Source: Dirofilaria immitis (Eukaryota > Nematoda > Chromadorea > Rhabditida > Onchocercidae). From it: DNA of 64,000 bases. Made by a program: the position numbers and the translations under genes. The notes under the pieces were generated by a model that ran no database searches, was not told the origin of the DNA, and saw only the letters and a program-made list of their open reading frames with translations. Below, piece by piece: positions 1 to 19,600 of the stretch (position 1 is the first letter of the stretch; each line of letters begins with the position of its first letter). The stretch spans positions 1,547,726 to 1,611,725 of the forward strand of contig JAKNDB010000070.1 of NCBI GenBank assembly GCA_024305405.1, given 5' to 3'.

Positions 1-1640
1 GTTTGAATTTTTAAAAGTGTAAACTTAATACAATCATTTAAAAAGTTAAAAGAAATTTCGAATTAAGTAACAAATGCTAAAAGACAAAAATATGAAGAGA
101 AAAATTTGTTAAAGCTATTTTAAACAAAACAATATTTTCGATATTTATAAATTTGTTGTAACAATGAATAGTCGAGCTAATAAGTCATCGTTGTAAATAA
201 GATATGATCGAGAATTCTCGACGATTGTAATGTAATATTATTGAAAATAAATTAAAAAATTTCTCTATTTATCATATACTTACAAAAAATTATTCCGTTC
301 ATACAAATAACCCTTTATGATAAATGAAGTAAATATATGTCTCATATTGGTCATAGGTCATCTGATTGCCTGAAGTAATTTACTCCTAATAACAGCCAAT
401 TGCTTTGTTTATAGTATAAAATAAATAACGATTTTAATATTATCAGTAATTAATATCCGTTAATTAATTTTTGATTTTAACCAATTAATTAATTAGTTTT
501 AACGCTAAAAACGATTGCAGTTCACGGGAGCGAAAAAAATCGTAAATAATACTAATGATGCTAAAATGGTTTCAATAAAATATAATGAAGAATTTTCGTT
601 ATTACCTATGAATTATTTTTAATGTTAAAATTAATTAACGAATAAATGAAATTACAACTTTACTACCAATTTCATATGTCAAATTTTAGGATAAAAATTA
701 ATTGCAAACTTATATCTTTGCAATTAAAAATTTTGAAATTTTTGTTTTAAAAATAAAAATTTTTTCTTTTCCTTTTATTATATTACAAAAATTTGAGAAG
801 AAAAAAAAAAGCTAAAAACGGCAAAAAAAAAATAAAAATGCTAACTTCGACAAACACATAAAATTTCACAAGCCAACACTCTAATACCATTTGATTTCTA
901 ATTCAGACAAAAGCAACAAAAGAAAAAAAAGCCATGATATACAATGAAAAAATATTTTGAACTTATTTTCTTTTTTTTTAAATTTCGACAAAAAAAAAAG
1001 CAAAATAAATTTTAACAATGAAAAAAAAAAAAAAGCAGAAATAGAAAAAATAGAAACGCACTCAAAAATTGATGAAAAAACCTTGCTGTGTCGAAGTGAA
1101 CTGAATGATCGCTAGAATGAACGGATACTTATGGTATACTTATCACAGCAATATGGTATTTCCATAAATCAAGATGTTTCCATAATTCAAATATAATCTA
1201 TTAGATCATTATGGTATTTTCATAATTGAAATATAACTGATTAGATCAGTATGGTATTTCATAATTTGAAAAATCATGTATGATAATGTTAAACTTATAA
1301 TATTCAAGAATGCAGCAATATTCTAATATAATAGAATATTCAGAATAACTTAATAGATTTCTCTTGCTAATTCATTTAAAAATTTTTTTACGAATATTAG
1401 CAATGATTACCGTCAATGAACGATTGCTTTTTGAATTTTTCTCGACAGTATTAGGTGGTACCGTTTTATGTCGTTTTGGTAGTCGATTCGGTTTTTCTTG
1501 CGATTCGACTGTTTTCGAAGTTCTAAGCGGTATTCGAAATGTTACCTGTAATATAACCTATTATTGTAAAAAAAAAAAAAAAAAGAAATCGATTTTTCAT
1601 TTTAAAGCAAATCACTTCATTGTCAAGAATTTGCGTTACG
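1..1640. other. Gene-free AT-rich flank downstream of the kinase gene
   Basis: No coding region that I can support. The stretch is rich in A and T runs. A loosely tandem block at about 1134-1275 repeats a motif containing tatggtatttcataatt with ttagatca spacers. The open frame on the plus strand near 1364-1729 is mostly the antisense of the kinase's last exon plus an A-run and is not counted as a gene. Confidence 0.6.
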
Positions 1641-8011
<6,371 letters not shown>

Positions 8012-8100
8012 AATTGTACATTTGTCATTTAGTCTACGTAACTCTTTTGATTATTCGAACATTTGATGAATATTTGTGACAGTGATTTTAAAATATAAAG

Positions 8101-8130
8101 GGAGAGAGAGAGACAGAGAGAGAGAGAGAA
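8101..8130. repeat. GA microsatellite upstream of the kinase start
   Basis: A run of ga dinucleotides with one interruption, about 90 bases upstream of the kinase start codon on the transcribed side. It may sit in the promoter or 5' leader. Confidence 0.85.
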
Positions 8131-8150
8131 TGAGCGAATGATGAAATACC

Positions 8151-8176
8151 TGTATAAACAATACCTGAAGGCACCT
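8151..8176 (-). promoter_or_regulatory. Possible short 5' leader exon of the kinase gene
   Basis: On the minus strand ttttatttcag is followed by about 25 bases and then gtatttc, so the segment has a good acceptor and a plausible donor. It lies just upstream of the kinase start at 8011. If used, it would be a non-coding first exon or a trans-splice acceptor. The case rests on the splice-like borders only. Confidence 0.25.
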
Positions 8177-11100
8177 GAAATAAAAAAGAAAAATTAAAAT
8201 TTTAAAACAAACGATGGTTTGATAGAAACATCATCAATACAATGGAAATAATAAATTAAAACAAGCAATATTATTTTAACTTATTTTTGAAAATAAAATA
8301 TGTAAAAAAAAATTGCTTTATAAATTTTACTCATTTACATCTAATATTTGTGATTGAATTTTTTTCTCCCTCTCATTTATATTTATGAAATATTTTAATT
8401 GCGCATATGAATAATAATGAATTGATTTTTGAGAAAAAAAATAATATTTTTTTGGTTAATTTAATTTATGAAAAAGCAAAAATTTTATTTCAACATTTCG
8501 TTTCAATTTTTCCCTTTTTTTTTGTTTAGAATTTATTAGAATATCCATTTATGCTTGTGTTTTCAAAATTTTTGAAATAATTTATAAATAAACAAAAAAA
8601 TTTCCGAAATACGATGTTATAAAATAAAATAAATTTTTTTTTCTAAGAAATATTCTCGAGAAAAGTGTAAAATTAATCGAAAAATAAATTGCTTGAATAT
8701 TATTGTATAAGTAAATGAAATTTTTCGTAATAGTTAAATGATCAGAAAAGTTTTTCGCTTCTTCTAATCTTTTTCCATCTACTATTACTACTACTATCAC
8801 TAATATTTCAAACAGAATTTCGTTAAATTTTGTCAATTCTCTTTCGTTACTTTATTATTTTCCCTTTCTCTCTCTCCTTCTCTCTCTTCTCTTCTGTTTA
8901 TTTCATAAAAATGAGAAAAAATTTTTTTCCTTCTATCAAACTTTAAGATAAATGACATGCAATTTGTAGAATACAGCAAACAAATTAAAATAATCCATTT
9001 GTGAATTATAGCAAAAAGAACGAACAAACGAATGAGAATGAAAGAAAGAAAGGAAAGATAAATTGACTTTTGATTTTTTCAAAAAAAAAACTGAATTTTA
9101 AAAAAGAAATAAATACGATATTTCAATATTATAATAGGAAATTTTTTACGTTATTACTTATAAGACCGATTTAAATAGACATCAAATAGGATTTAGTTTG
9201 GTTTATTTATTGAACCATTATTTGATGGGTAATATTTCTTAAGCTTCTATTTTCATACTATTTTCAATATCCTAAAAATATCATTTTTTTTATATACATA
9301 TATAGAGTCAAGAAAAAAAAAAAGATCTTATTAATTCATCACAAGGTAACTAAATATTATTATCAAATCAAACTATAATCAAATTATCAAATTATAATGA
9401 AAAAAAATGATAAATGAAATAAATAGGGAAAATTAGTAAAATTAAATAAATAGAATTAAATTTTATCAAAAAAATAAAAATGCAACTAATTTAATGATTA
9501 ACAAATAAACAAATGATAAGACATGATAAATATTGCCATATAATATTATTTGTTCTAAATGAAAGAATAGTAAACGGAATGATTGATGAAATAAATGAAG
9601 TTTGATAAATTTAATTAATAAACAGAAAAAAAAAAAGGCCGAGATAATTTGATCAATAATAAAATGTTAATGTAACATAAAATGTTGGCATAGTGTTATT
9701 TGTAATAAATGTAAGAATAAAAAAAAACGAATAATAAATTAAACTTAATTAATTAAAATAATTTGTTAATTAATATAAAAATAGTATGATTTACACATTG
9801 CATATGCATATTACTTAATATAGTAACTAATGCAGTCAACAATAGCGAAAGATGTCTAATTAAAACAAATAAATTTAATCAAATGTTTAAATGATTGAAA
9901 GTTTGAACATAAATAATTCATTGTTTGTAGACATAGGTATTCGATTAAACAACTGTTTAATCGAATACTTAAAAATATAAACGAATATATTAAATTCTTA
10001 TTATTGAAATTAATTTCTTTAATTTTCTCGCCCCGAATTATCGTTGATTTGGTGAAATTTTAAAAAGTTTAAAAAATATAACAAAAAAATTAAAAAAAAA
10101 CGGAAATGAATGATAGGAAAAAAACAAACAAACACAAAGAAGTGATGTAAATATAAATATTTATATATATATGTTTTCTTTTTTGTTTTTAAGTTCTAAT
10201 GTAGCAACTTAGTGAAATTTGTTTGATGGAGTTAAAAGGAAAAAAAACGGCAAAGGAAATGAAAATGGATTAAAAATTATTGAAGGAAAAAAAAAATATT
10301 TTAACAAAATCTTTTCTTCATCGTCTCAACTTTTTTTTCTTCATTTGTTTTCGTCAATATAACTTTTTTGAGTTATTTTCATTCAATGATAAGAAATATT
10401 TTTTCGTCTTCCGTTATGCCATTTTTTTGCTTAATCAATTTTAAGATTTTTCTAACTGATAAGAAAAATTGTTTGATTTAGTCTGATATTATAATACTTA
10501 AGGTAACAAAAAAATGATTTAGTTGATAGGGAAGAAATGGATCGGAATAAGAAAGCTAAATAATATAGAATATTTGTTGATCTGTATGTAAACAGTTTTT
10601 TAAAAATTTGTTAAATTTTTAGAAATAAAATAAGACTGAAAAAGAGGATAAACTTTTGACAACTAAATTTAAGTTCATTTTCAATTAGTCTATATTTCAT
10701 ATCTGAAAATATACTTTGACGAAGGATAATAAAAATTAGTCAGTTCTTCTCTTTATTTGCATTTTCGAAACTCATTCAAATTTCATCCTATATTCTTTTT
10801 CCTTGTTCTTAAACTTTTTATTGTGTTATAAAATGTAAGAACAAAATCGAAATTTCCTGTCATGTCAAAAATGATTGTTATAAAATTTTGAAAGTACAAT
10901 GTTATTATTGCCAAGAAAATAGCATAAATCATTTCTAATTTCAAAAAAAAAAAAAAAAAACGAAATTTAGATGATAACTAAAGATGATTAATTTATTATT
11001 TGAAATTTTTTTCAAAATAATACTATTTAATAAAATCAATCAATATTGCGATCTTTTATAATGTAATCGAAAAATAGCTGTTATTAAACTAACATAGGAA

Positions 11101-14100
11101 TATTATGATGAATGAGATTGGATTAATTGGCAAATGTCATAAGATGATCTTTGTTTTTTTTTTTTTTTGTTTTACTCCACATAAATATTGCTAAACATAC
11201 ATTTCTAACTTTAATTTTTACTTTTCCCTCGATAATTTCAAAAGCTCATAGATCAGTTTATTTACATATTATATAAAATGCATTGATATTCGTCTAATAT
11301 TTATCACAATTACTTTTAAATATTATTCCATTTCTTAAAAAATGTTCGCTAGAAATGAAAAATAAACTTTGAAGCGCATCATAGCTATACTTGTACTTGT
11401 GAACTTTCTTATAATAATAAATCATCATCTATGCTGTAACATCATAAAGAAACTACGATTTATTGCAATGCTACTTTTTCTTTTCCATAAAAACATTAAG
11501 TTTAAAAATTTTCAATTAGTCAAAAATAACAAATTAGGACGAACAAGTAATTAGGATGAATAAATTAAAACTAAAATAAAATATTAGAATCTGAAAAATT
11601 AATTCTCGCAAAAAATTAAAGTTTTCTTGATTTTTAAAAAAGAAATAATTAAAAATCGTTTTCTCGTATTATCCGAATTTACATTTTCGATAAAAGATAT
11701 TAGGTTATTTTGATAGTGATAGCTAGAAATGATATCTTATAAACAACTGTCATTTCTATATATTTCAAAAATATTTTATTTCGTTTTTTACTTTTATTTC
11801 TGATAAAAATATTGTGGAAAAATTTTTGACATTAATGCTTGTACAAGAAGAAAAAATGTTATTAAAATTTGAAAATTTTTCTTTTATTTGTTTTGCTTAT
11901 TTAAAATAAATAAATGAAAAAAAATGTTTGCATTTATTTTTAGATTTTAATTAATTGAAAAAATTTTAATTCTTTAAAAATTTATATTTACATGCAAAAA
12001 TGAAATAAAAATATTTTAATTCCAAAGATATTATCAATTTTAAAAATATTATTATTTTTTCCTTTTTTTTTTGCTAATTTTAGATTAATGAAATAAGGAA
12101 AAAATTATGATGCATATGAAGAATTGTTTATATTTATTAAAATTTAAAAAGTTTAATTCGTACGAATCATTCCGAAAAAAAAAATCTTTTATCATGTTTT
12201 ATATCTAATGCATAATAATATTTAAAGGTAAGGAAGATATTTTGATTTAAAAAAATACTATCAATTTTCTAAAAAAAAATATTATTTTTTGATAAATAAA
12301 AACAAAATGTTTTTGCTATTTTTTCATTTTATTTCCATTTAAATACAAAAATATAAGAAAAAAAAGTGAGAAAATTAATTTTTACTAATTTAAATTTTTA
12401 TTAAAAATTTAAATTTCTAAAAATACTTTTTTTGAAAAAAAAGAATGTTTCATTATGTTTTAACATCGACAAGAATGGAAAAAGGATATTTTGATTAGTT
12501 GAAGAAGTTTATTTTAAATGTTGTGAAAAAAAAAAAAAGAAAAGATAGAAATGTTATGAGAAGAAGGAGGAAAAGCTAAAATATATTAATGCGTGAATGC
12601 TAAAAAGCTTTGATAGCAGAAAAGTTTGGTCGAGAAGATTTGAAGCGGATGAGGCAATTGGGAGGTGCAAAAGACGAAAGGAAATGATGATGACGATGAA
12701 ACCTTCTCAAAACCTCAACTCGTACTAAATCGATCGATTGAGAAAATTTCAACAAGATGAATAGATGGATAGATTGAGAGAAGACTTTTAATCTTCAAAA
12801 CTTCCAGTACTTCAAGCTTCCTAACCAAACTAATTTTCATAAGAACAACAACATAGATGAGAGTGAAAGATTGCAATTTATGTTTTCAACGCCCTTTTCT
12901 TTACATTTTTATTTTAAGTGAAAAAAGAAAAAAAACTTTTTTTTTTTAACTGGTGACATTATTCCCAAATGATTTAGATGATGAGGATATGAGGAAGAAA
13001 GAATTGTTGAGGAAATTGATAGAATCATAAAATAAAGTTATACTTCAATTTTTACAGACATTTATTCTAGACAGAATCTAAAAAAAAAAAAAATTATCTA
13101 AACCTGTTAGCAAGCAAAATGATTCGTTTTCTTTTTAGATTTTCACATTATTCTTAATAGTTCCAATAATTTGTATATGATATTATAAGGAAAATTGTGG
13201 AAAAAAAAAAAAGACGATAAAATCATAAAATAAAATTGCATTTGAATTTCGATGAAAGTAACAATTCGTAGAATCAGAAAAATTTAATTTTTTTTTTTTG
13301 TTTAATAACTAACACATTATATTATCTGAGAATGATTTTTTTCATTATTTTTCGTTTTTTTTTCTTGTTCAAATGGCAATTGCATTTGAGATTCTTTTGT
13401 AAATAAAACGCAATTCATTTGCGTCAATTCCCAAATGTTTGCAAGAAAAAAAAAATAGAAATTGAAAAAAAAACGAATGCGTAGGATTTAAAAAAAATGC
13501 TTCTGCTTCAAAATTTTATATTTCAAAAAAGATTAGCATTAAGTTATAGTATAACAATAAATTGTTTACAAATAGATGTCAGCTACAAAAAAAAAAAAAA
13601 AACGAAAATCAGAATCTCAAATACGAAATGAATTGCGCTTTGTCGGAATCTCAGATCTGTTTCAGTTATTGATTGAATCAAATACGACACAATCAACGAT
13701 CTCTTCCTCGTCTATTGCCATATATTATTACTATTGCTATAATGCACGATGCATTAACTGATATGTGAAGATAATCCTTATCTAACATATTCAGAAATCT
13801 TCGAATTCAATTTATTGAAAAGTTTTAAGGCTTTTATTTCATTCTTTGTGTAAATGTAAAATTTAGAATTAAAATATTTAGAAATTCTCATATTGAAGTT
13901 GCCAAAAGTTTTGAAAGAGTTTGAATTGATTCCTTACATTAAATGGAAAATTTTGGACTAAAATATTCAAAAATATTTAATTTAAAATTGCTAGAAATTT
14001 TGAGGATTATTCCTTATTATTTTTAGAAACTGAAAATTCTAAATTGAAGTGTCTCGAAGTTTTCGAATTAAAATTGTCAAATATTTCTAGAATTTTTTAT

Positions 14101-16200
14101 TTCATTTCCCGTGCAAATCGTAAAACAATTCAATCAAAACATTTATTGATAAAAGAGCAGATAAATTTAGTTAGAATGAAATTCAGTAGAATTCGTTGCA
14201 TTATTTTCTCATTTCTTCCTTAGCCTATTCCTAAACTTTCGAATAAATCGTGAAATTGGCCTAATATTGGCAGTAATAAGCCATAGAGCTTAATCTTACA
14301 TATCTAATAAACATAGACGATAGTGTTAATGTTTGGAAATGTAATCAAGAAGGAGAGTTAGATGAATCGATGGAAAAAGCTAAAATAAAATTTACTGATT
14401 GCATTAGATAAATGATTTTGATATTAAGAAAGCATCGATATAAAGCTAAGCATTTTTGATCAAATGATAAGTTGAAAAAGTAAGCGGTACGAAAAATTAG
14501 GATAAAGAAGTTTAGATGAAAAGAGAAGATGAAATTTTCAAGAAGAAATGAATAATGAAAGAATCAATTTTAATATTACAACGACAAATCTTTTATTACG
14601 CATATAAATTTGCATAATACTTCGAAATTGATCGCCAATCAATGTAAAATGATAAGGCGTAAGAAGAGAAGAGAAAGAGAAGATGAAAGAAGGATGGAAT
14701 AAATGATTATGATGTTTAAGATTTTCCACTTTTAAAATATAACGAAAGATGTAATTTTGATATTACAAATAAAATTTATACTTGTTTTCTTTTACTATTC
14801 TATATGATTTATATTTACATAAATGTTTGTTATTCTTATGATATTTGATAAGTAAATAAAGGCAATTTTATTTATACTCATTGCATATTAGGTTAATTTT
14901 TTTATAAACATTTACTATTATTTGATGAGTAAACAAAGAGATGTAAATAAACCTTACTTGATGCGAATTTTATAGTAATTTTTAGCAGATATTTTTATCA
15001 GGATTTTTAGTTGATATGTAAATAAGGATAAAGTTATTTGAGCTAGTTGTGCAATGAAATAAATTATCATTTCATGGCTGAAGTACAAATAAACCTGTCT
15101 AAATAAGCTAAGAAATGAAATGAAATGAATTATTATTAAACATCTAGTATGGTAGTGATATTTGTTCGATAAATGCAATTAATTCAATCCATGATAATTT
15201 AAAATGAAATGAATTATTAATAAATATTTAACGCTTACTGTTATTTTGATAAGATAAGTGCAAAAAAAAAAAAAAAAAAACTTCTTACGATAAACTTCAA
15301 ATGAATTATTAATCAACATTTCGAATTAAAATTTTAGTTTCGAGTATAAAAATAAAATCATTAATAAATAAATTATCATGCACGTTTGATGAGTTCAATT
15401 TTCAGTTCTCTCTTTTTTTTTCTTTTAAATTTTTCTGCAACCGATATATATATATGAAATATACTTGTATTCCCTAAAAATCTAAAAATAATTGGCAAAT
15501 ATTTACAAATTAAAATATTCATATCGCAAAATGATTTCATTGAAAAAATTATGAGAAAAAAAAAGAAAGATTTCGATTAGTTAGTGATATTTTTTAGCTG
15601 AAAATTTTCAAATAATAATATTTGCAATAATATTTTCAAATAATTGAAGTTAAAAATTTTTTTGACTAAATTAAAATAATAATTATTGTTAAAAATGGCA
15701 GCATAAACTTTTTGCCCAAAAAAAAATAATTTCAATCAAAAATTATCAAAAAATTTCGTAAAATAGATCATTTCTTCTATTTCAATTATGAAATTTATTC
15801 TCAATAAATTGCAAATATTATTTGGCATATTTATAGATGATTAAGTAGAAAGTTAAAAAAAAAAAAGTATCACTTTATACAGTATATGATTAAATCAATT
15901 GTCAGAATTTTTAATTATATTGAATCACATTATTTCAACTATTACCAATAGAAACCGTTAATCGAACAGACATGACAATTAGGCCAATCATTCAATTTCT
16001 TTATAATAATTCGTTGTTTCTTTTCTTATTAAAAATTAAATTGTTTCCGAACTTCAATTAAATTATTTTAATTGATCAAAAAAGCAATCATAAAATTCGA
16101 ATTCCTAGTTTATAATTAATTACTATTTTGATATATTTCCTTGTAACAATTTAAATTTAACAAAGGCTTTAGTGCATTTCATAGAATTTTGTACATATAA
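8177..16200. other. Long AT-rich intergenic stretch, first part
   Basis: No gene that I can support on either strand. Short open frames here (for example near 8833-9027, 11369-11554, 13576-13761, 14538-15178) are low-complexity, use non-ATG starts or cross A-runs. There is a CT-rich microsatellite at about 8864-8897. A less AT-biased patch at about 12590-12730 has no open frame I recognise. Confidence 0.55.
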
Positions 16201-16203
16201 CAT

Positions 16204-16625
16204 TAATATGTTATCAGTGATAACTTACGAATCGTAAGCAAATATTCGGAAACAAATGTCTGAATCTTAATAAAAGTTCTATGTCTAACTTCCAAATAAT
16301 ATATTAAATCGAAAGGAAATATGGAATTGAAATTATATTGCACTCCACAAAATTTCGTATATGACTTTAATATGTTATCGATGATAACTGACGAGTCGCA
16401 ATCAAATATTGATATATGTTATCAATGATAACTTACGAATCGTAATCAAATATTCGATATATGTTATCAATAATAACTTACGAATCGCAATCAAATATTG
16501 ATATATGTTATCAATGATGACTTACGTAATCAAATATTCGATATATGTTATCAATAATAACTTACGAATCGCAATCAAATATTCGATATATATTATCAAT
16601 GATAACTTACGAATCGTAATTCCAA
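16204..16625. repeat. 45-46 bp minisatellite carrying a ttatcaatgataa palindrome
   Basis: Six units run head to tail from 16368 to 16620, with one more detached unit at 16204-16250. Each has the core atatatgttatcaatgataa then cttacgaatcg and aatcaaatattcg. Neighbouring units alternate between cgtaatc and cgcaatc. The block is bracketed by copies of acttccaaataatatatta at 16289 and 16624, suggesting that a larger unit was duplicated first. Confidence 0.85.
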
Positions 16626-16669
16626 CTTCCAAATAATATATTAAAACAAAATGAAATATGAAATTAAAA

Positions 16670-19600
16670 GTATTAAGTACCAGTTTACAACCGAAATGAT
16701 GCAAGTTGTATTTGTTGTAAAAAAAAAATTGAAAAAGCAAGAATCAATTAAATGCATCAAATGATTTGATAAAATTAAAAGAAAATTAAAGTATCCAAAA
16801 AAATAATTGATCACGAAAAAATGAATATGCAAATTTCTTACAAAAAAATTATACATTCCATTTGGTAGTAATTAATAATCAAAAGCATTCGAACAATTAG
16901 ATAATGCAACGAAATTATGAAAATTATAAGATTTTAAGGAAAATTTCAAATTTGTTGAAATTATAAAAAAAAATGTAAAAGGAAAATTTAGCGAAAATTT
17001 TTGGCAAAATTTTTTCGCAAATTTTTTTTTTTAGCGACATTTCAATATTCAAACGAAAAGCATTTGCGATATTTTTCACTTTTTTTTCTCATTTCTTCTA
17101 AATACATCTTCGTTCGCTGTCTATAACAATCGTTATTTTTATTTTTAGCATTTTTTCAATAGATAATTTATAAATGTTTTAGAATAATTTGTTTTAGCGA
17201 AAAATAAAACAAAAAAATGAAATTTAAAATTTCATGAAGCTAATTTTGAAATTCAATCTAAGAAGATGGCATTTTTGTATAATTAAAATTTGATAATAAG
17301 CACTCAATTTTTGATAAGAATTTGTTGTAATGAAAAATGAGAAATGATAAAATTTAAAATTTCATAGGCTTTTTCATCAAATTTAATCTCAAAAAAATCG
17401 CATATTTTTTCAGATAATTATAATATAATATCAAATTATTTATCCTTTTGATATTTGCATAAGATTTTTGTAATACTCTCAAAACTATTAATCAAATAAA
17501 CTATATATCGTAGTAATTATATGTATTTTCTGTAATAGAAATTTAATATAACATCAAAATTTGCAACCCAATTTTAATCCACAAGTAACGAATTATGAAA
17601 AAAAAAAATTTACTTTTTAATCAAATCGCTTTTTTCCCCGCTTCTACTAAATCATATGTTAAGTTTTTTTTCAGCTTAAAAATATTTGCTGCAATAAAAT
17701 TAAATTGTACAGTTTGATGGTGTAAAATTTAATTACGGCTTACATACATTATCCTATTATAAGAGAGAAGCATATTTCGAGGATATAAATTTTGAACAAT
17801 CTTTTTTTAATTCAAATTTTTTTTTTCATCATTTGATAATTTTTTGTCGAAATATAATTTGGAAAAAAATTACTATTTTGGATGAAAAACATTTAATCGT
17901 AAGAGAGTTAAAATAACAACGATTGATTTATAAATAATATAAAATTAACTTTAATCATTTTCAGAAATTATTTCCTTAATCATTTCATTCCTTTTTCGCC
18001 GACTATAAATAATGGCAAATATTTGAATAAGAGAAAGGAAAACCTTAACATTTATTAATTGCAGTTTTTTTTGGATAAATTATTAAAAATTTTGTTTCAA
18101 TTTTAATTTTGAAGTGAATGAGATATAAATCAGGAATTGCAAAAATATAAAGAGTTTAATCTAAATAGTTAATTTTTGAATTTAATCTTTAATTTTTCGT
18201 TTCATAATTAATAATCATATTTTATTAGAATTGAAAAATTGAATGAAAAACTACTACCATTACTAACTTATCAGTGGAAAAAAATTAATTTTTTGATTTA
18301 AATTACGAAATTTATTTAAAAATAACTCTTCGAATTTAGTGTTCAATTTTTTCTATTTATAATTTAAAAAAAAATTATTCGAATTAAACAATTGATTTAA
18401 TGTAATTTATGAAAGGCTAAATAAATAAGACATATTGCGGTTAGTTAAAAATATAATCAATTGAAAAATTCATTTGCAACAAATAATTTTAATAAACAAA
18501 ATTTAATAAAAAAAAAAAATGGGAAAACTTTTATAGGCTATAAAGTTGAAATAAGCAAAGAAAAAAGTGGTGAATAATTTCTTCAAAATTAATTATTGCT
18601 TAATATTATTTAGCGTAAAATAATATTTATCATGTTGATCAAAAAAAAAAGCGAAAGTTTCATTTTTCTAGATGCAAAAAAAAAGTTCAAATTTTCAACA
18701 TGCATTAACAATTTAGCTATTTATAAAAGAGAGATTGGAAATAATAATTTTTAAATTTTTGTTAGCAAAAAAAAATTTTAACGAATATACTTTTTTTTTT
18801 TTTTTGAAATGGACGATGAATATAGGAAATAAAATTTTGGCAATGAAAAAATGATGAATACGAAAGAAATCAAAAAACAAAAAGAAAGGAAAAAGGAGGA
18901 AAAGATGAGAAGGTGATTTATTTCTAAAAGTAAATTTCGAATTAGCATTTTAAAATTTATAATTAGCATTTTAAAATTTATAACGCAATATTAGCACTTT
19001 TAAAATATGAATAAAAAAAAAAAAGGAAAGAAAGAAAACTACTCATAGCTATTTAAATATTTGGAAAAAAAAGAAATCCTAAACATATAAAGTATTTTCT
19101 ATAAAAATATACAATCATTTCTTAATAATCAATTCTCTCATTGTTTTTTCTTTCATTTTAAAAATTTCAAAAATTCAAATAAACCCAATATAATAATTCT
19201 TTCTCATACTTCTTTTTCTTCCTAAAATCATCAATTCATCTCTCATTGTAATTAAATTTCATTTAGATGCAATTTTGATTGTTATAAGTATAAATTTATT
19301 ATATGCGTCATATATATTGTATTTATAACTAAATAAATTGAAATTACTTTTATCTAATTTTATAGATTGTAAAATTACTATGGTAACAATCGATTGATTT
19401 AGAAGTATATTATGAAATGAAAAATTATAATTATGTTAAAGAGATATAGTATAAAAGAAATTGTTTAAAATAGGAAAATTCATATTGTAAGCCTATCAAA
19501 ATCATAAAATAATATTAAGATCAAATAAAATTTTTTAAAAAAAAAAATGATTTTAAATTAAACATGTTGAAATTATTCAAATGACTTCACACGGATTGTT

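Noticed and set aside
8582..9027. Adjacent minus-strand frames upstream of the kinase
   Set aside because: Low-complexity translations over CT and T runs, no splice consistency with the kinase.
11369..11554. Short plus-strand frame with a hydrophobic N-terminus
   Set aside because: Starts at TTG, and its composition is what AT-rich DNA yields by chance; no supporting exon.
13576..13761. 61-codon plus-strand frame starting MSATKKKKK
   Set aside because: Driven by an A-run and low-complexity serine/tyrosine stretches; no homologue recognised.
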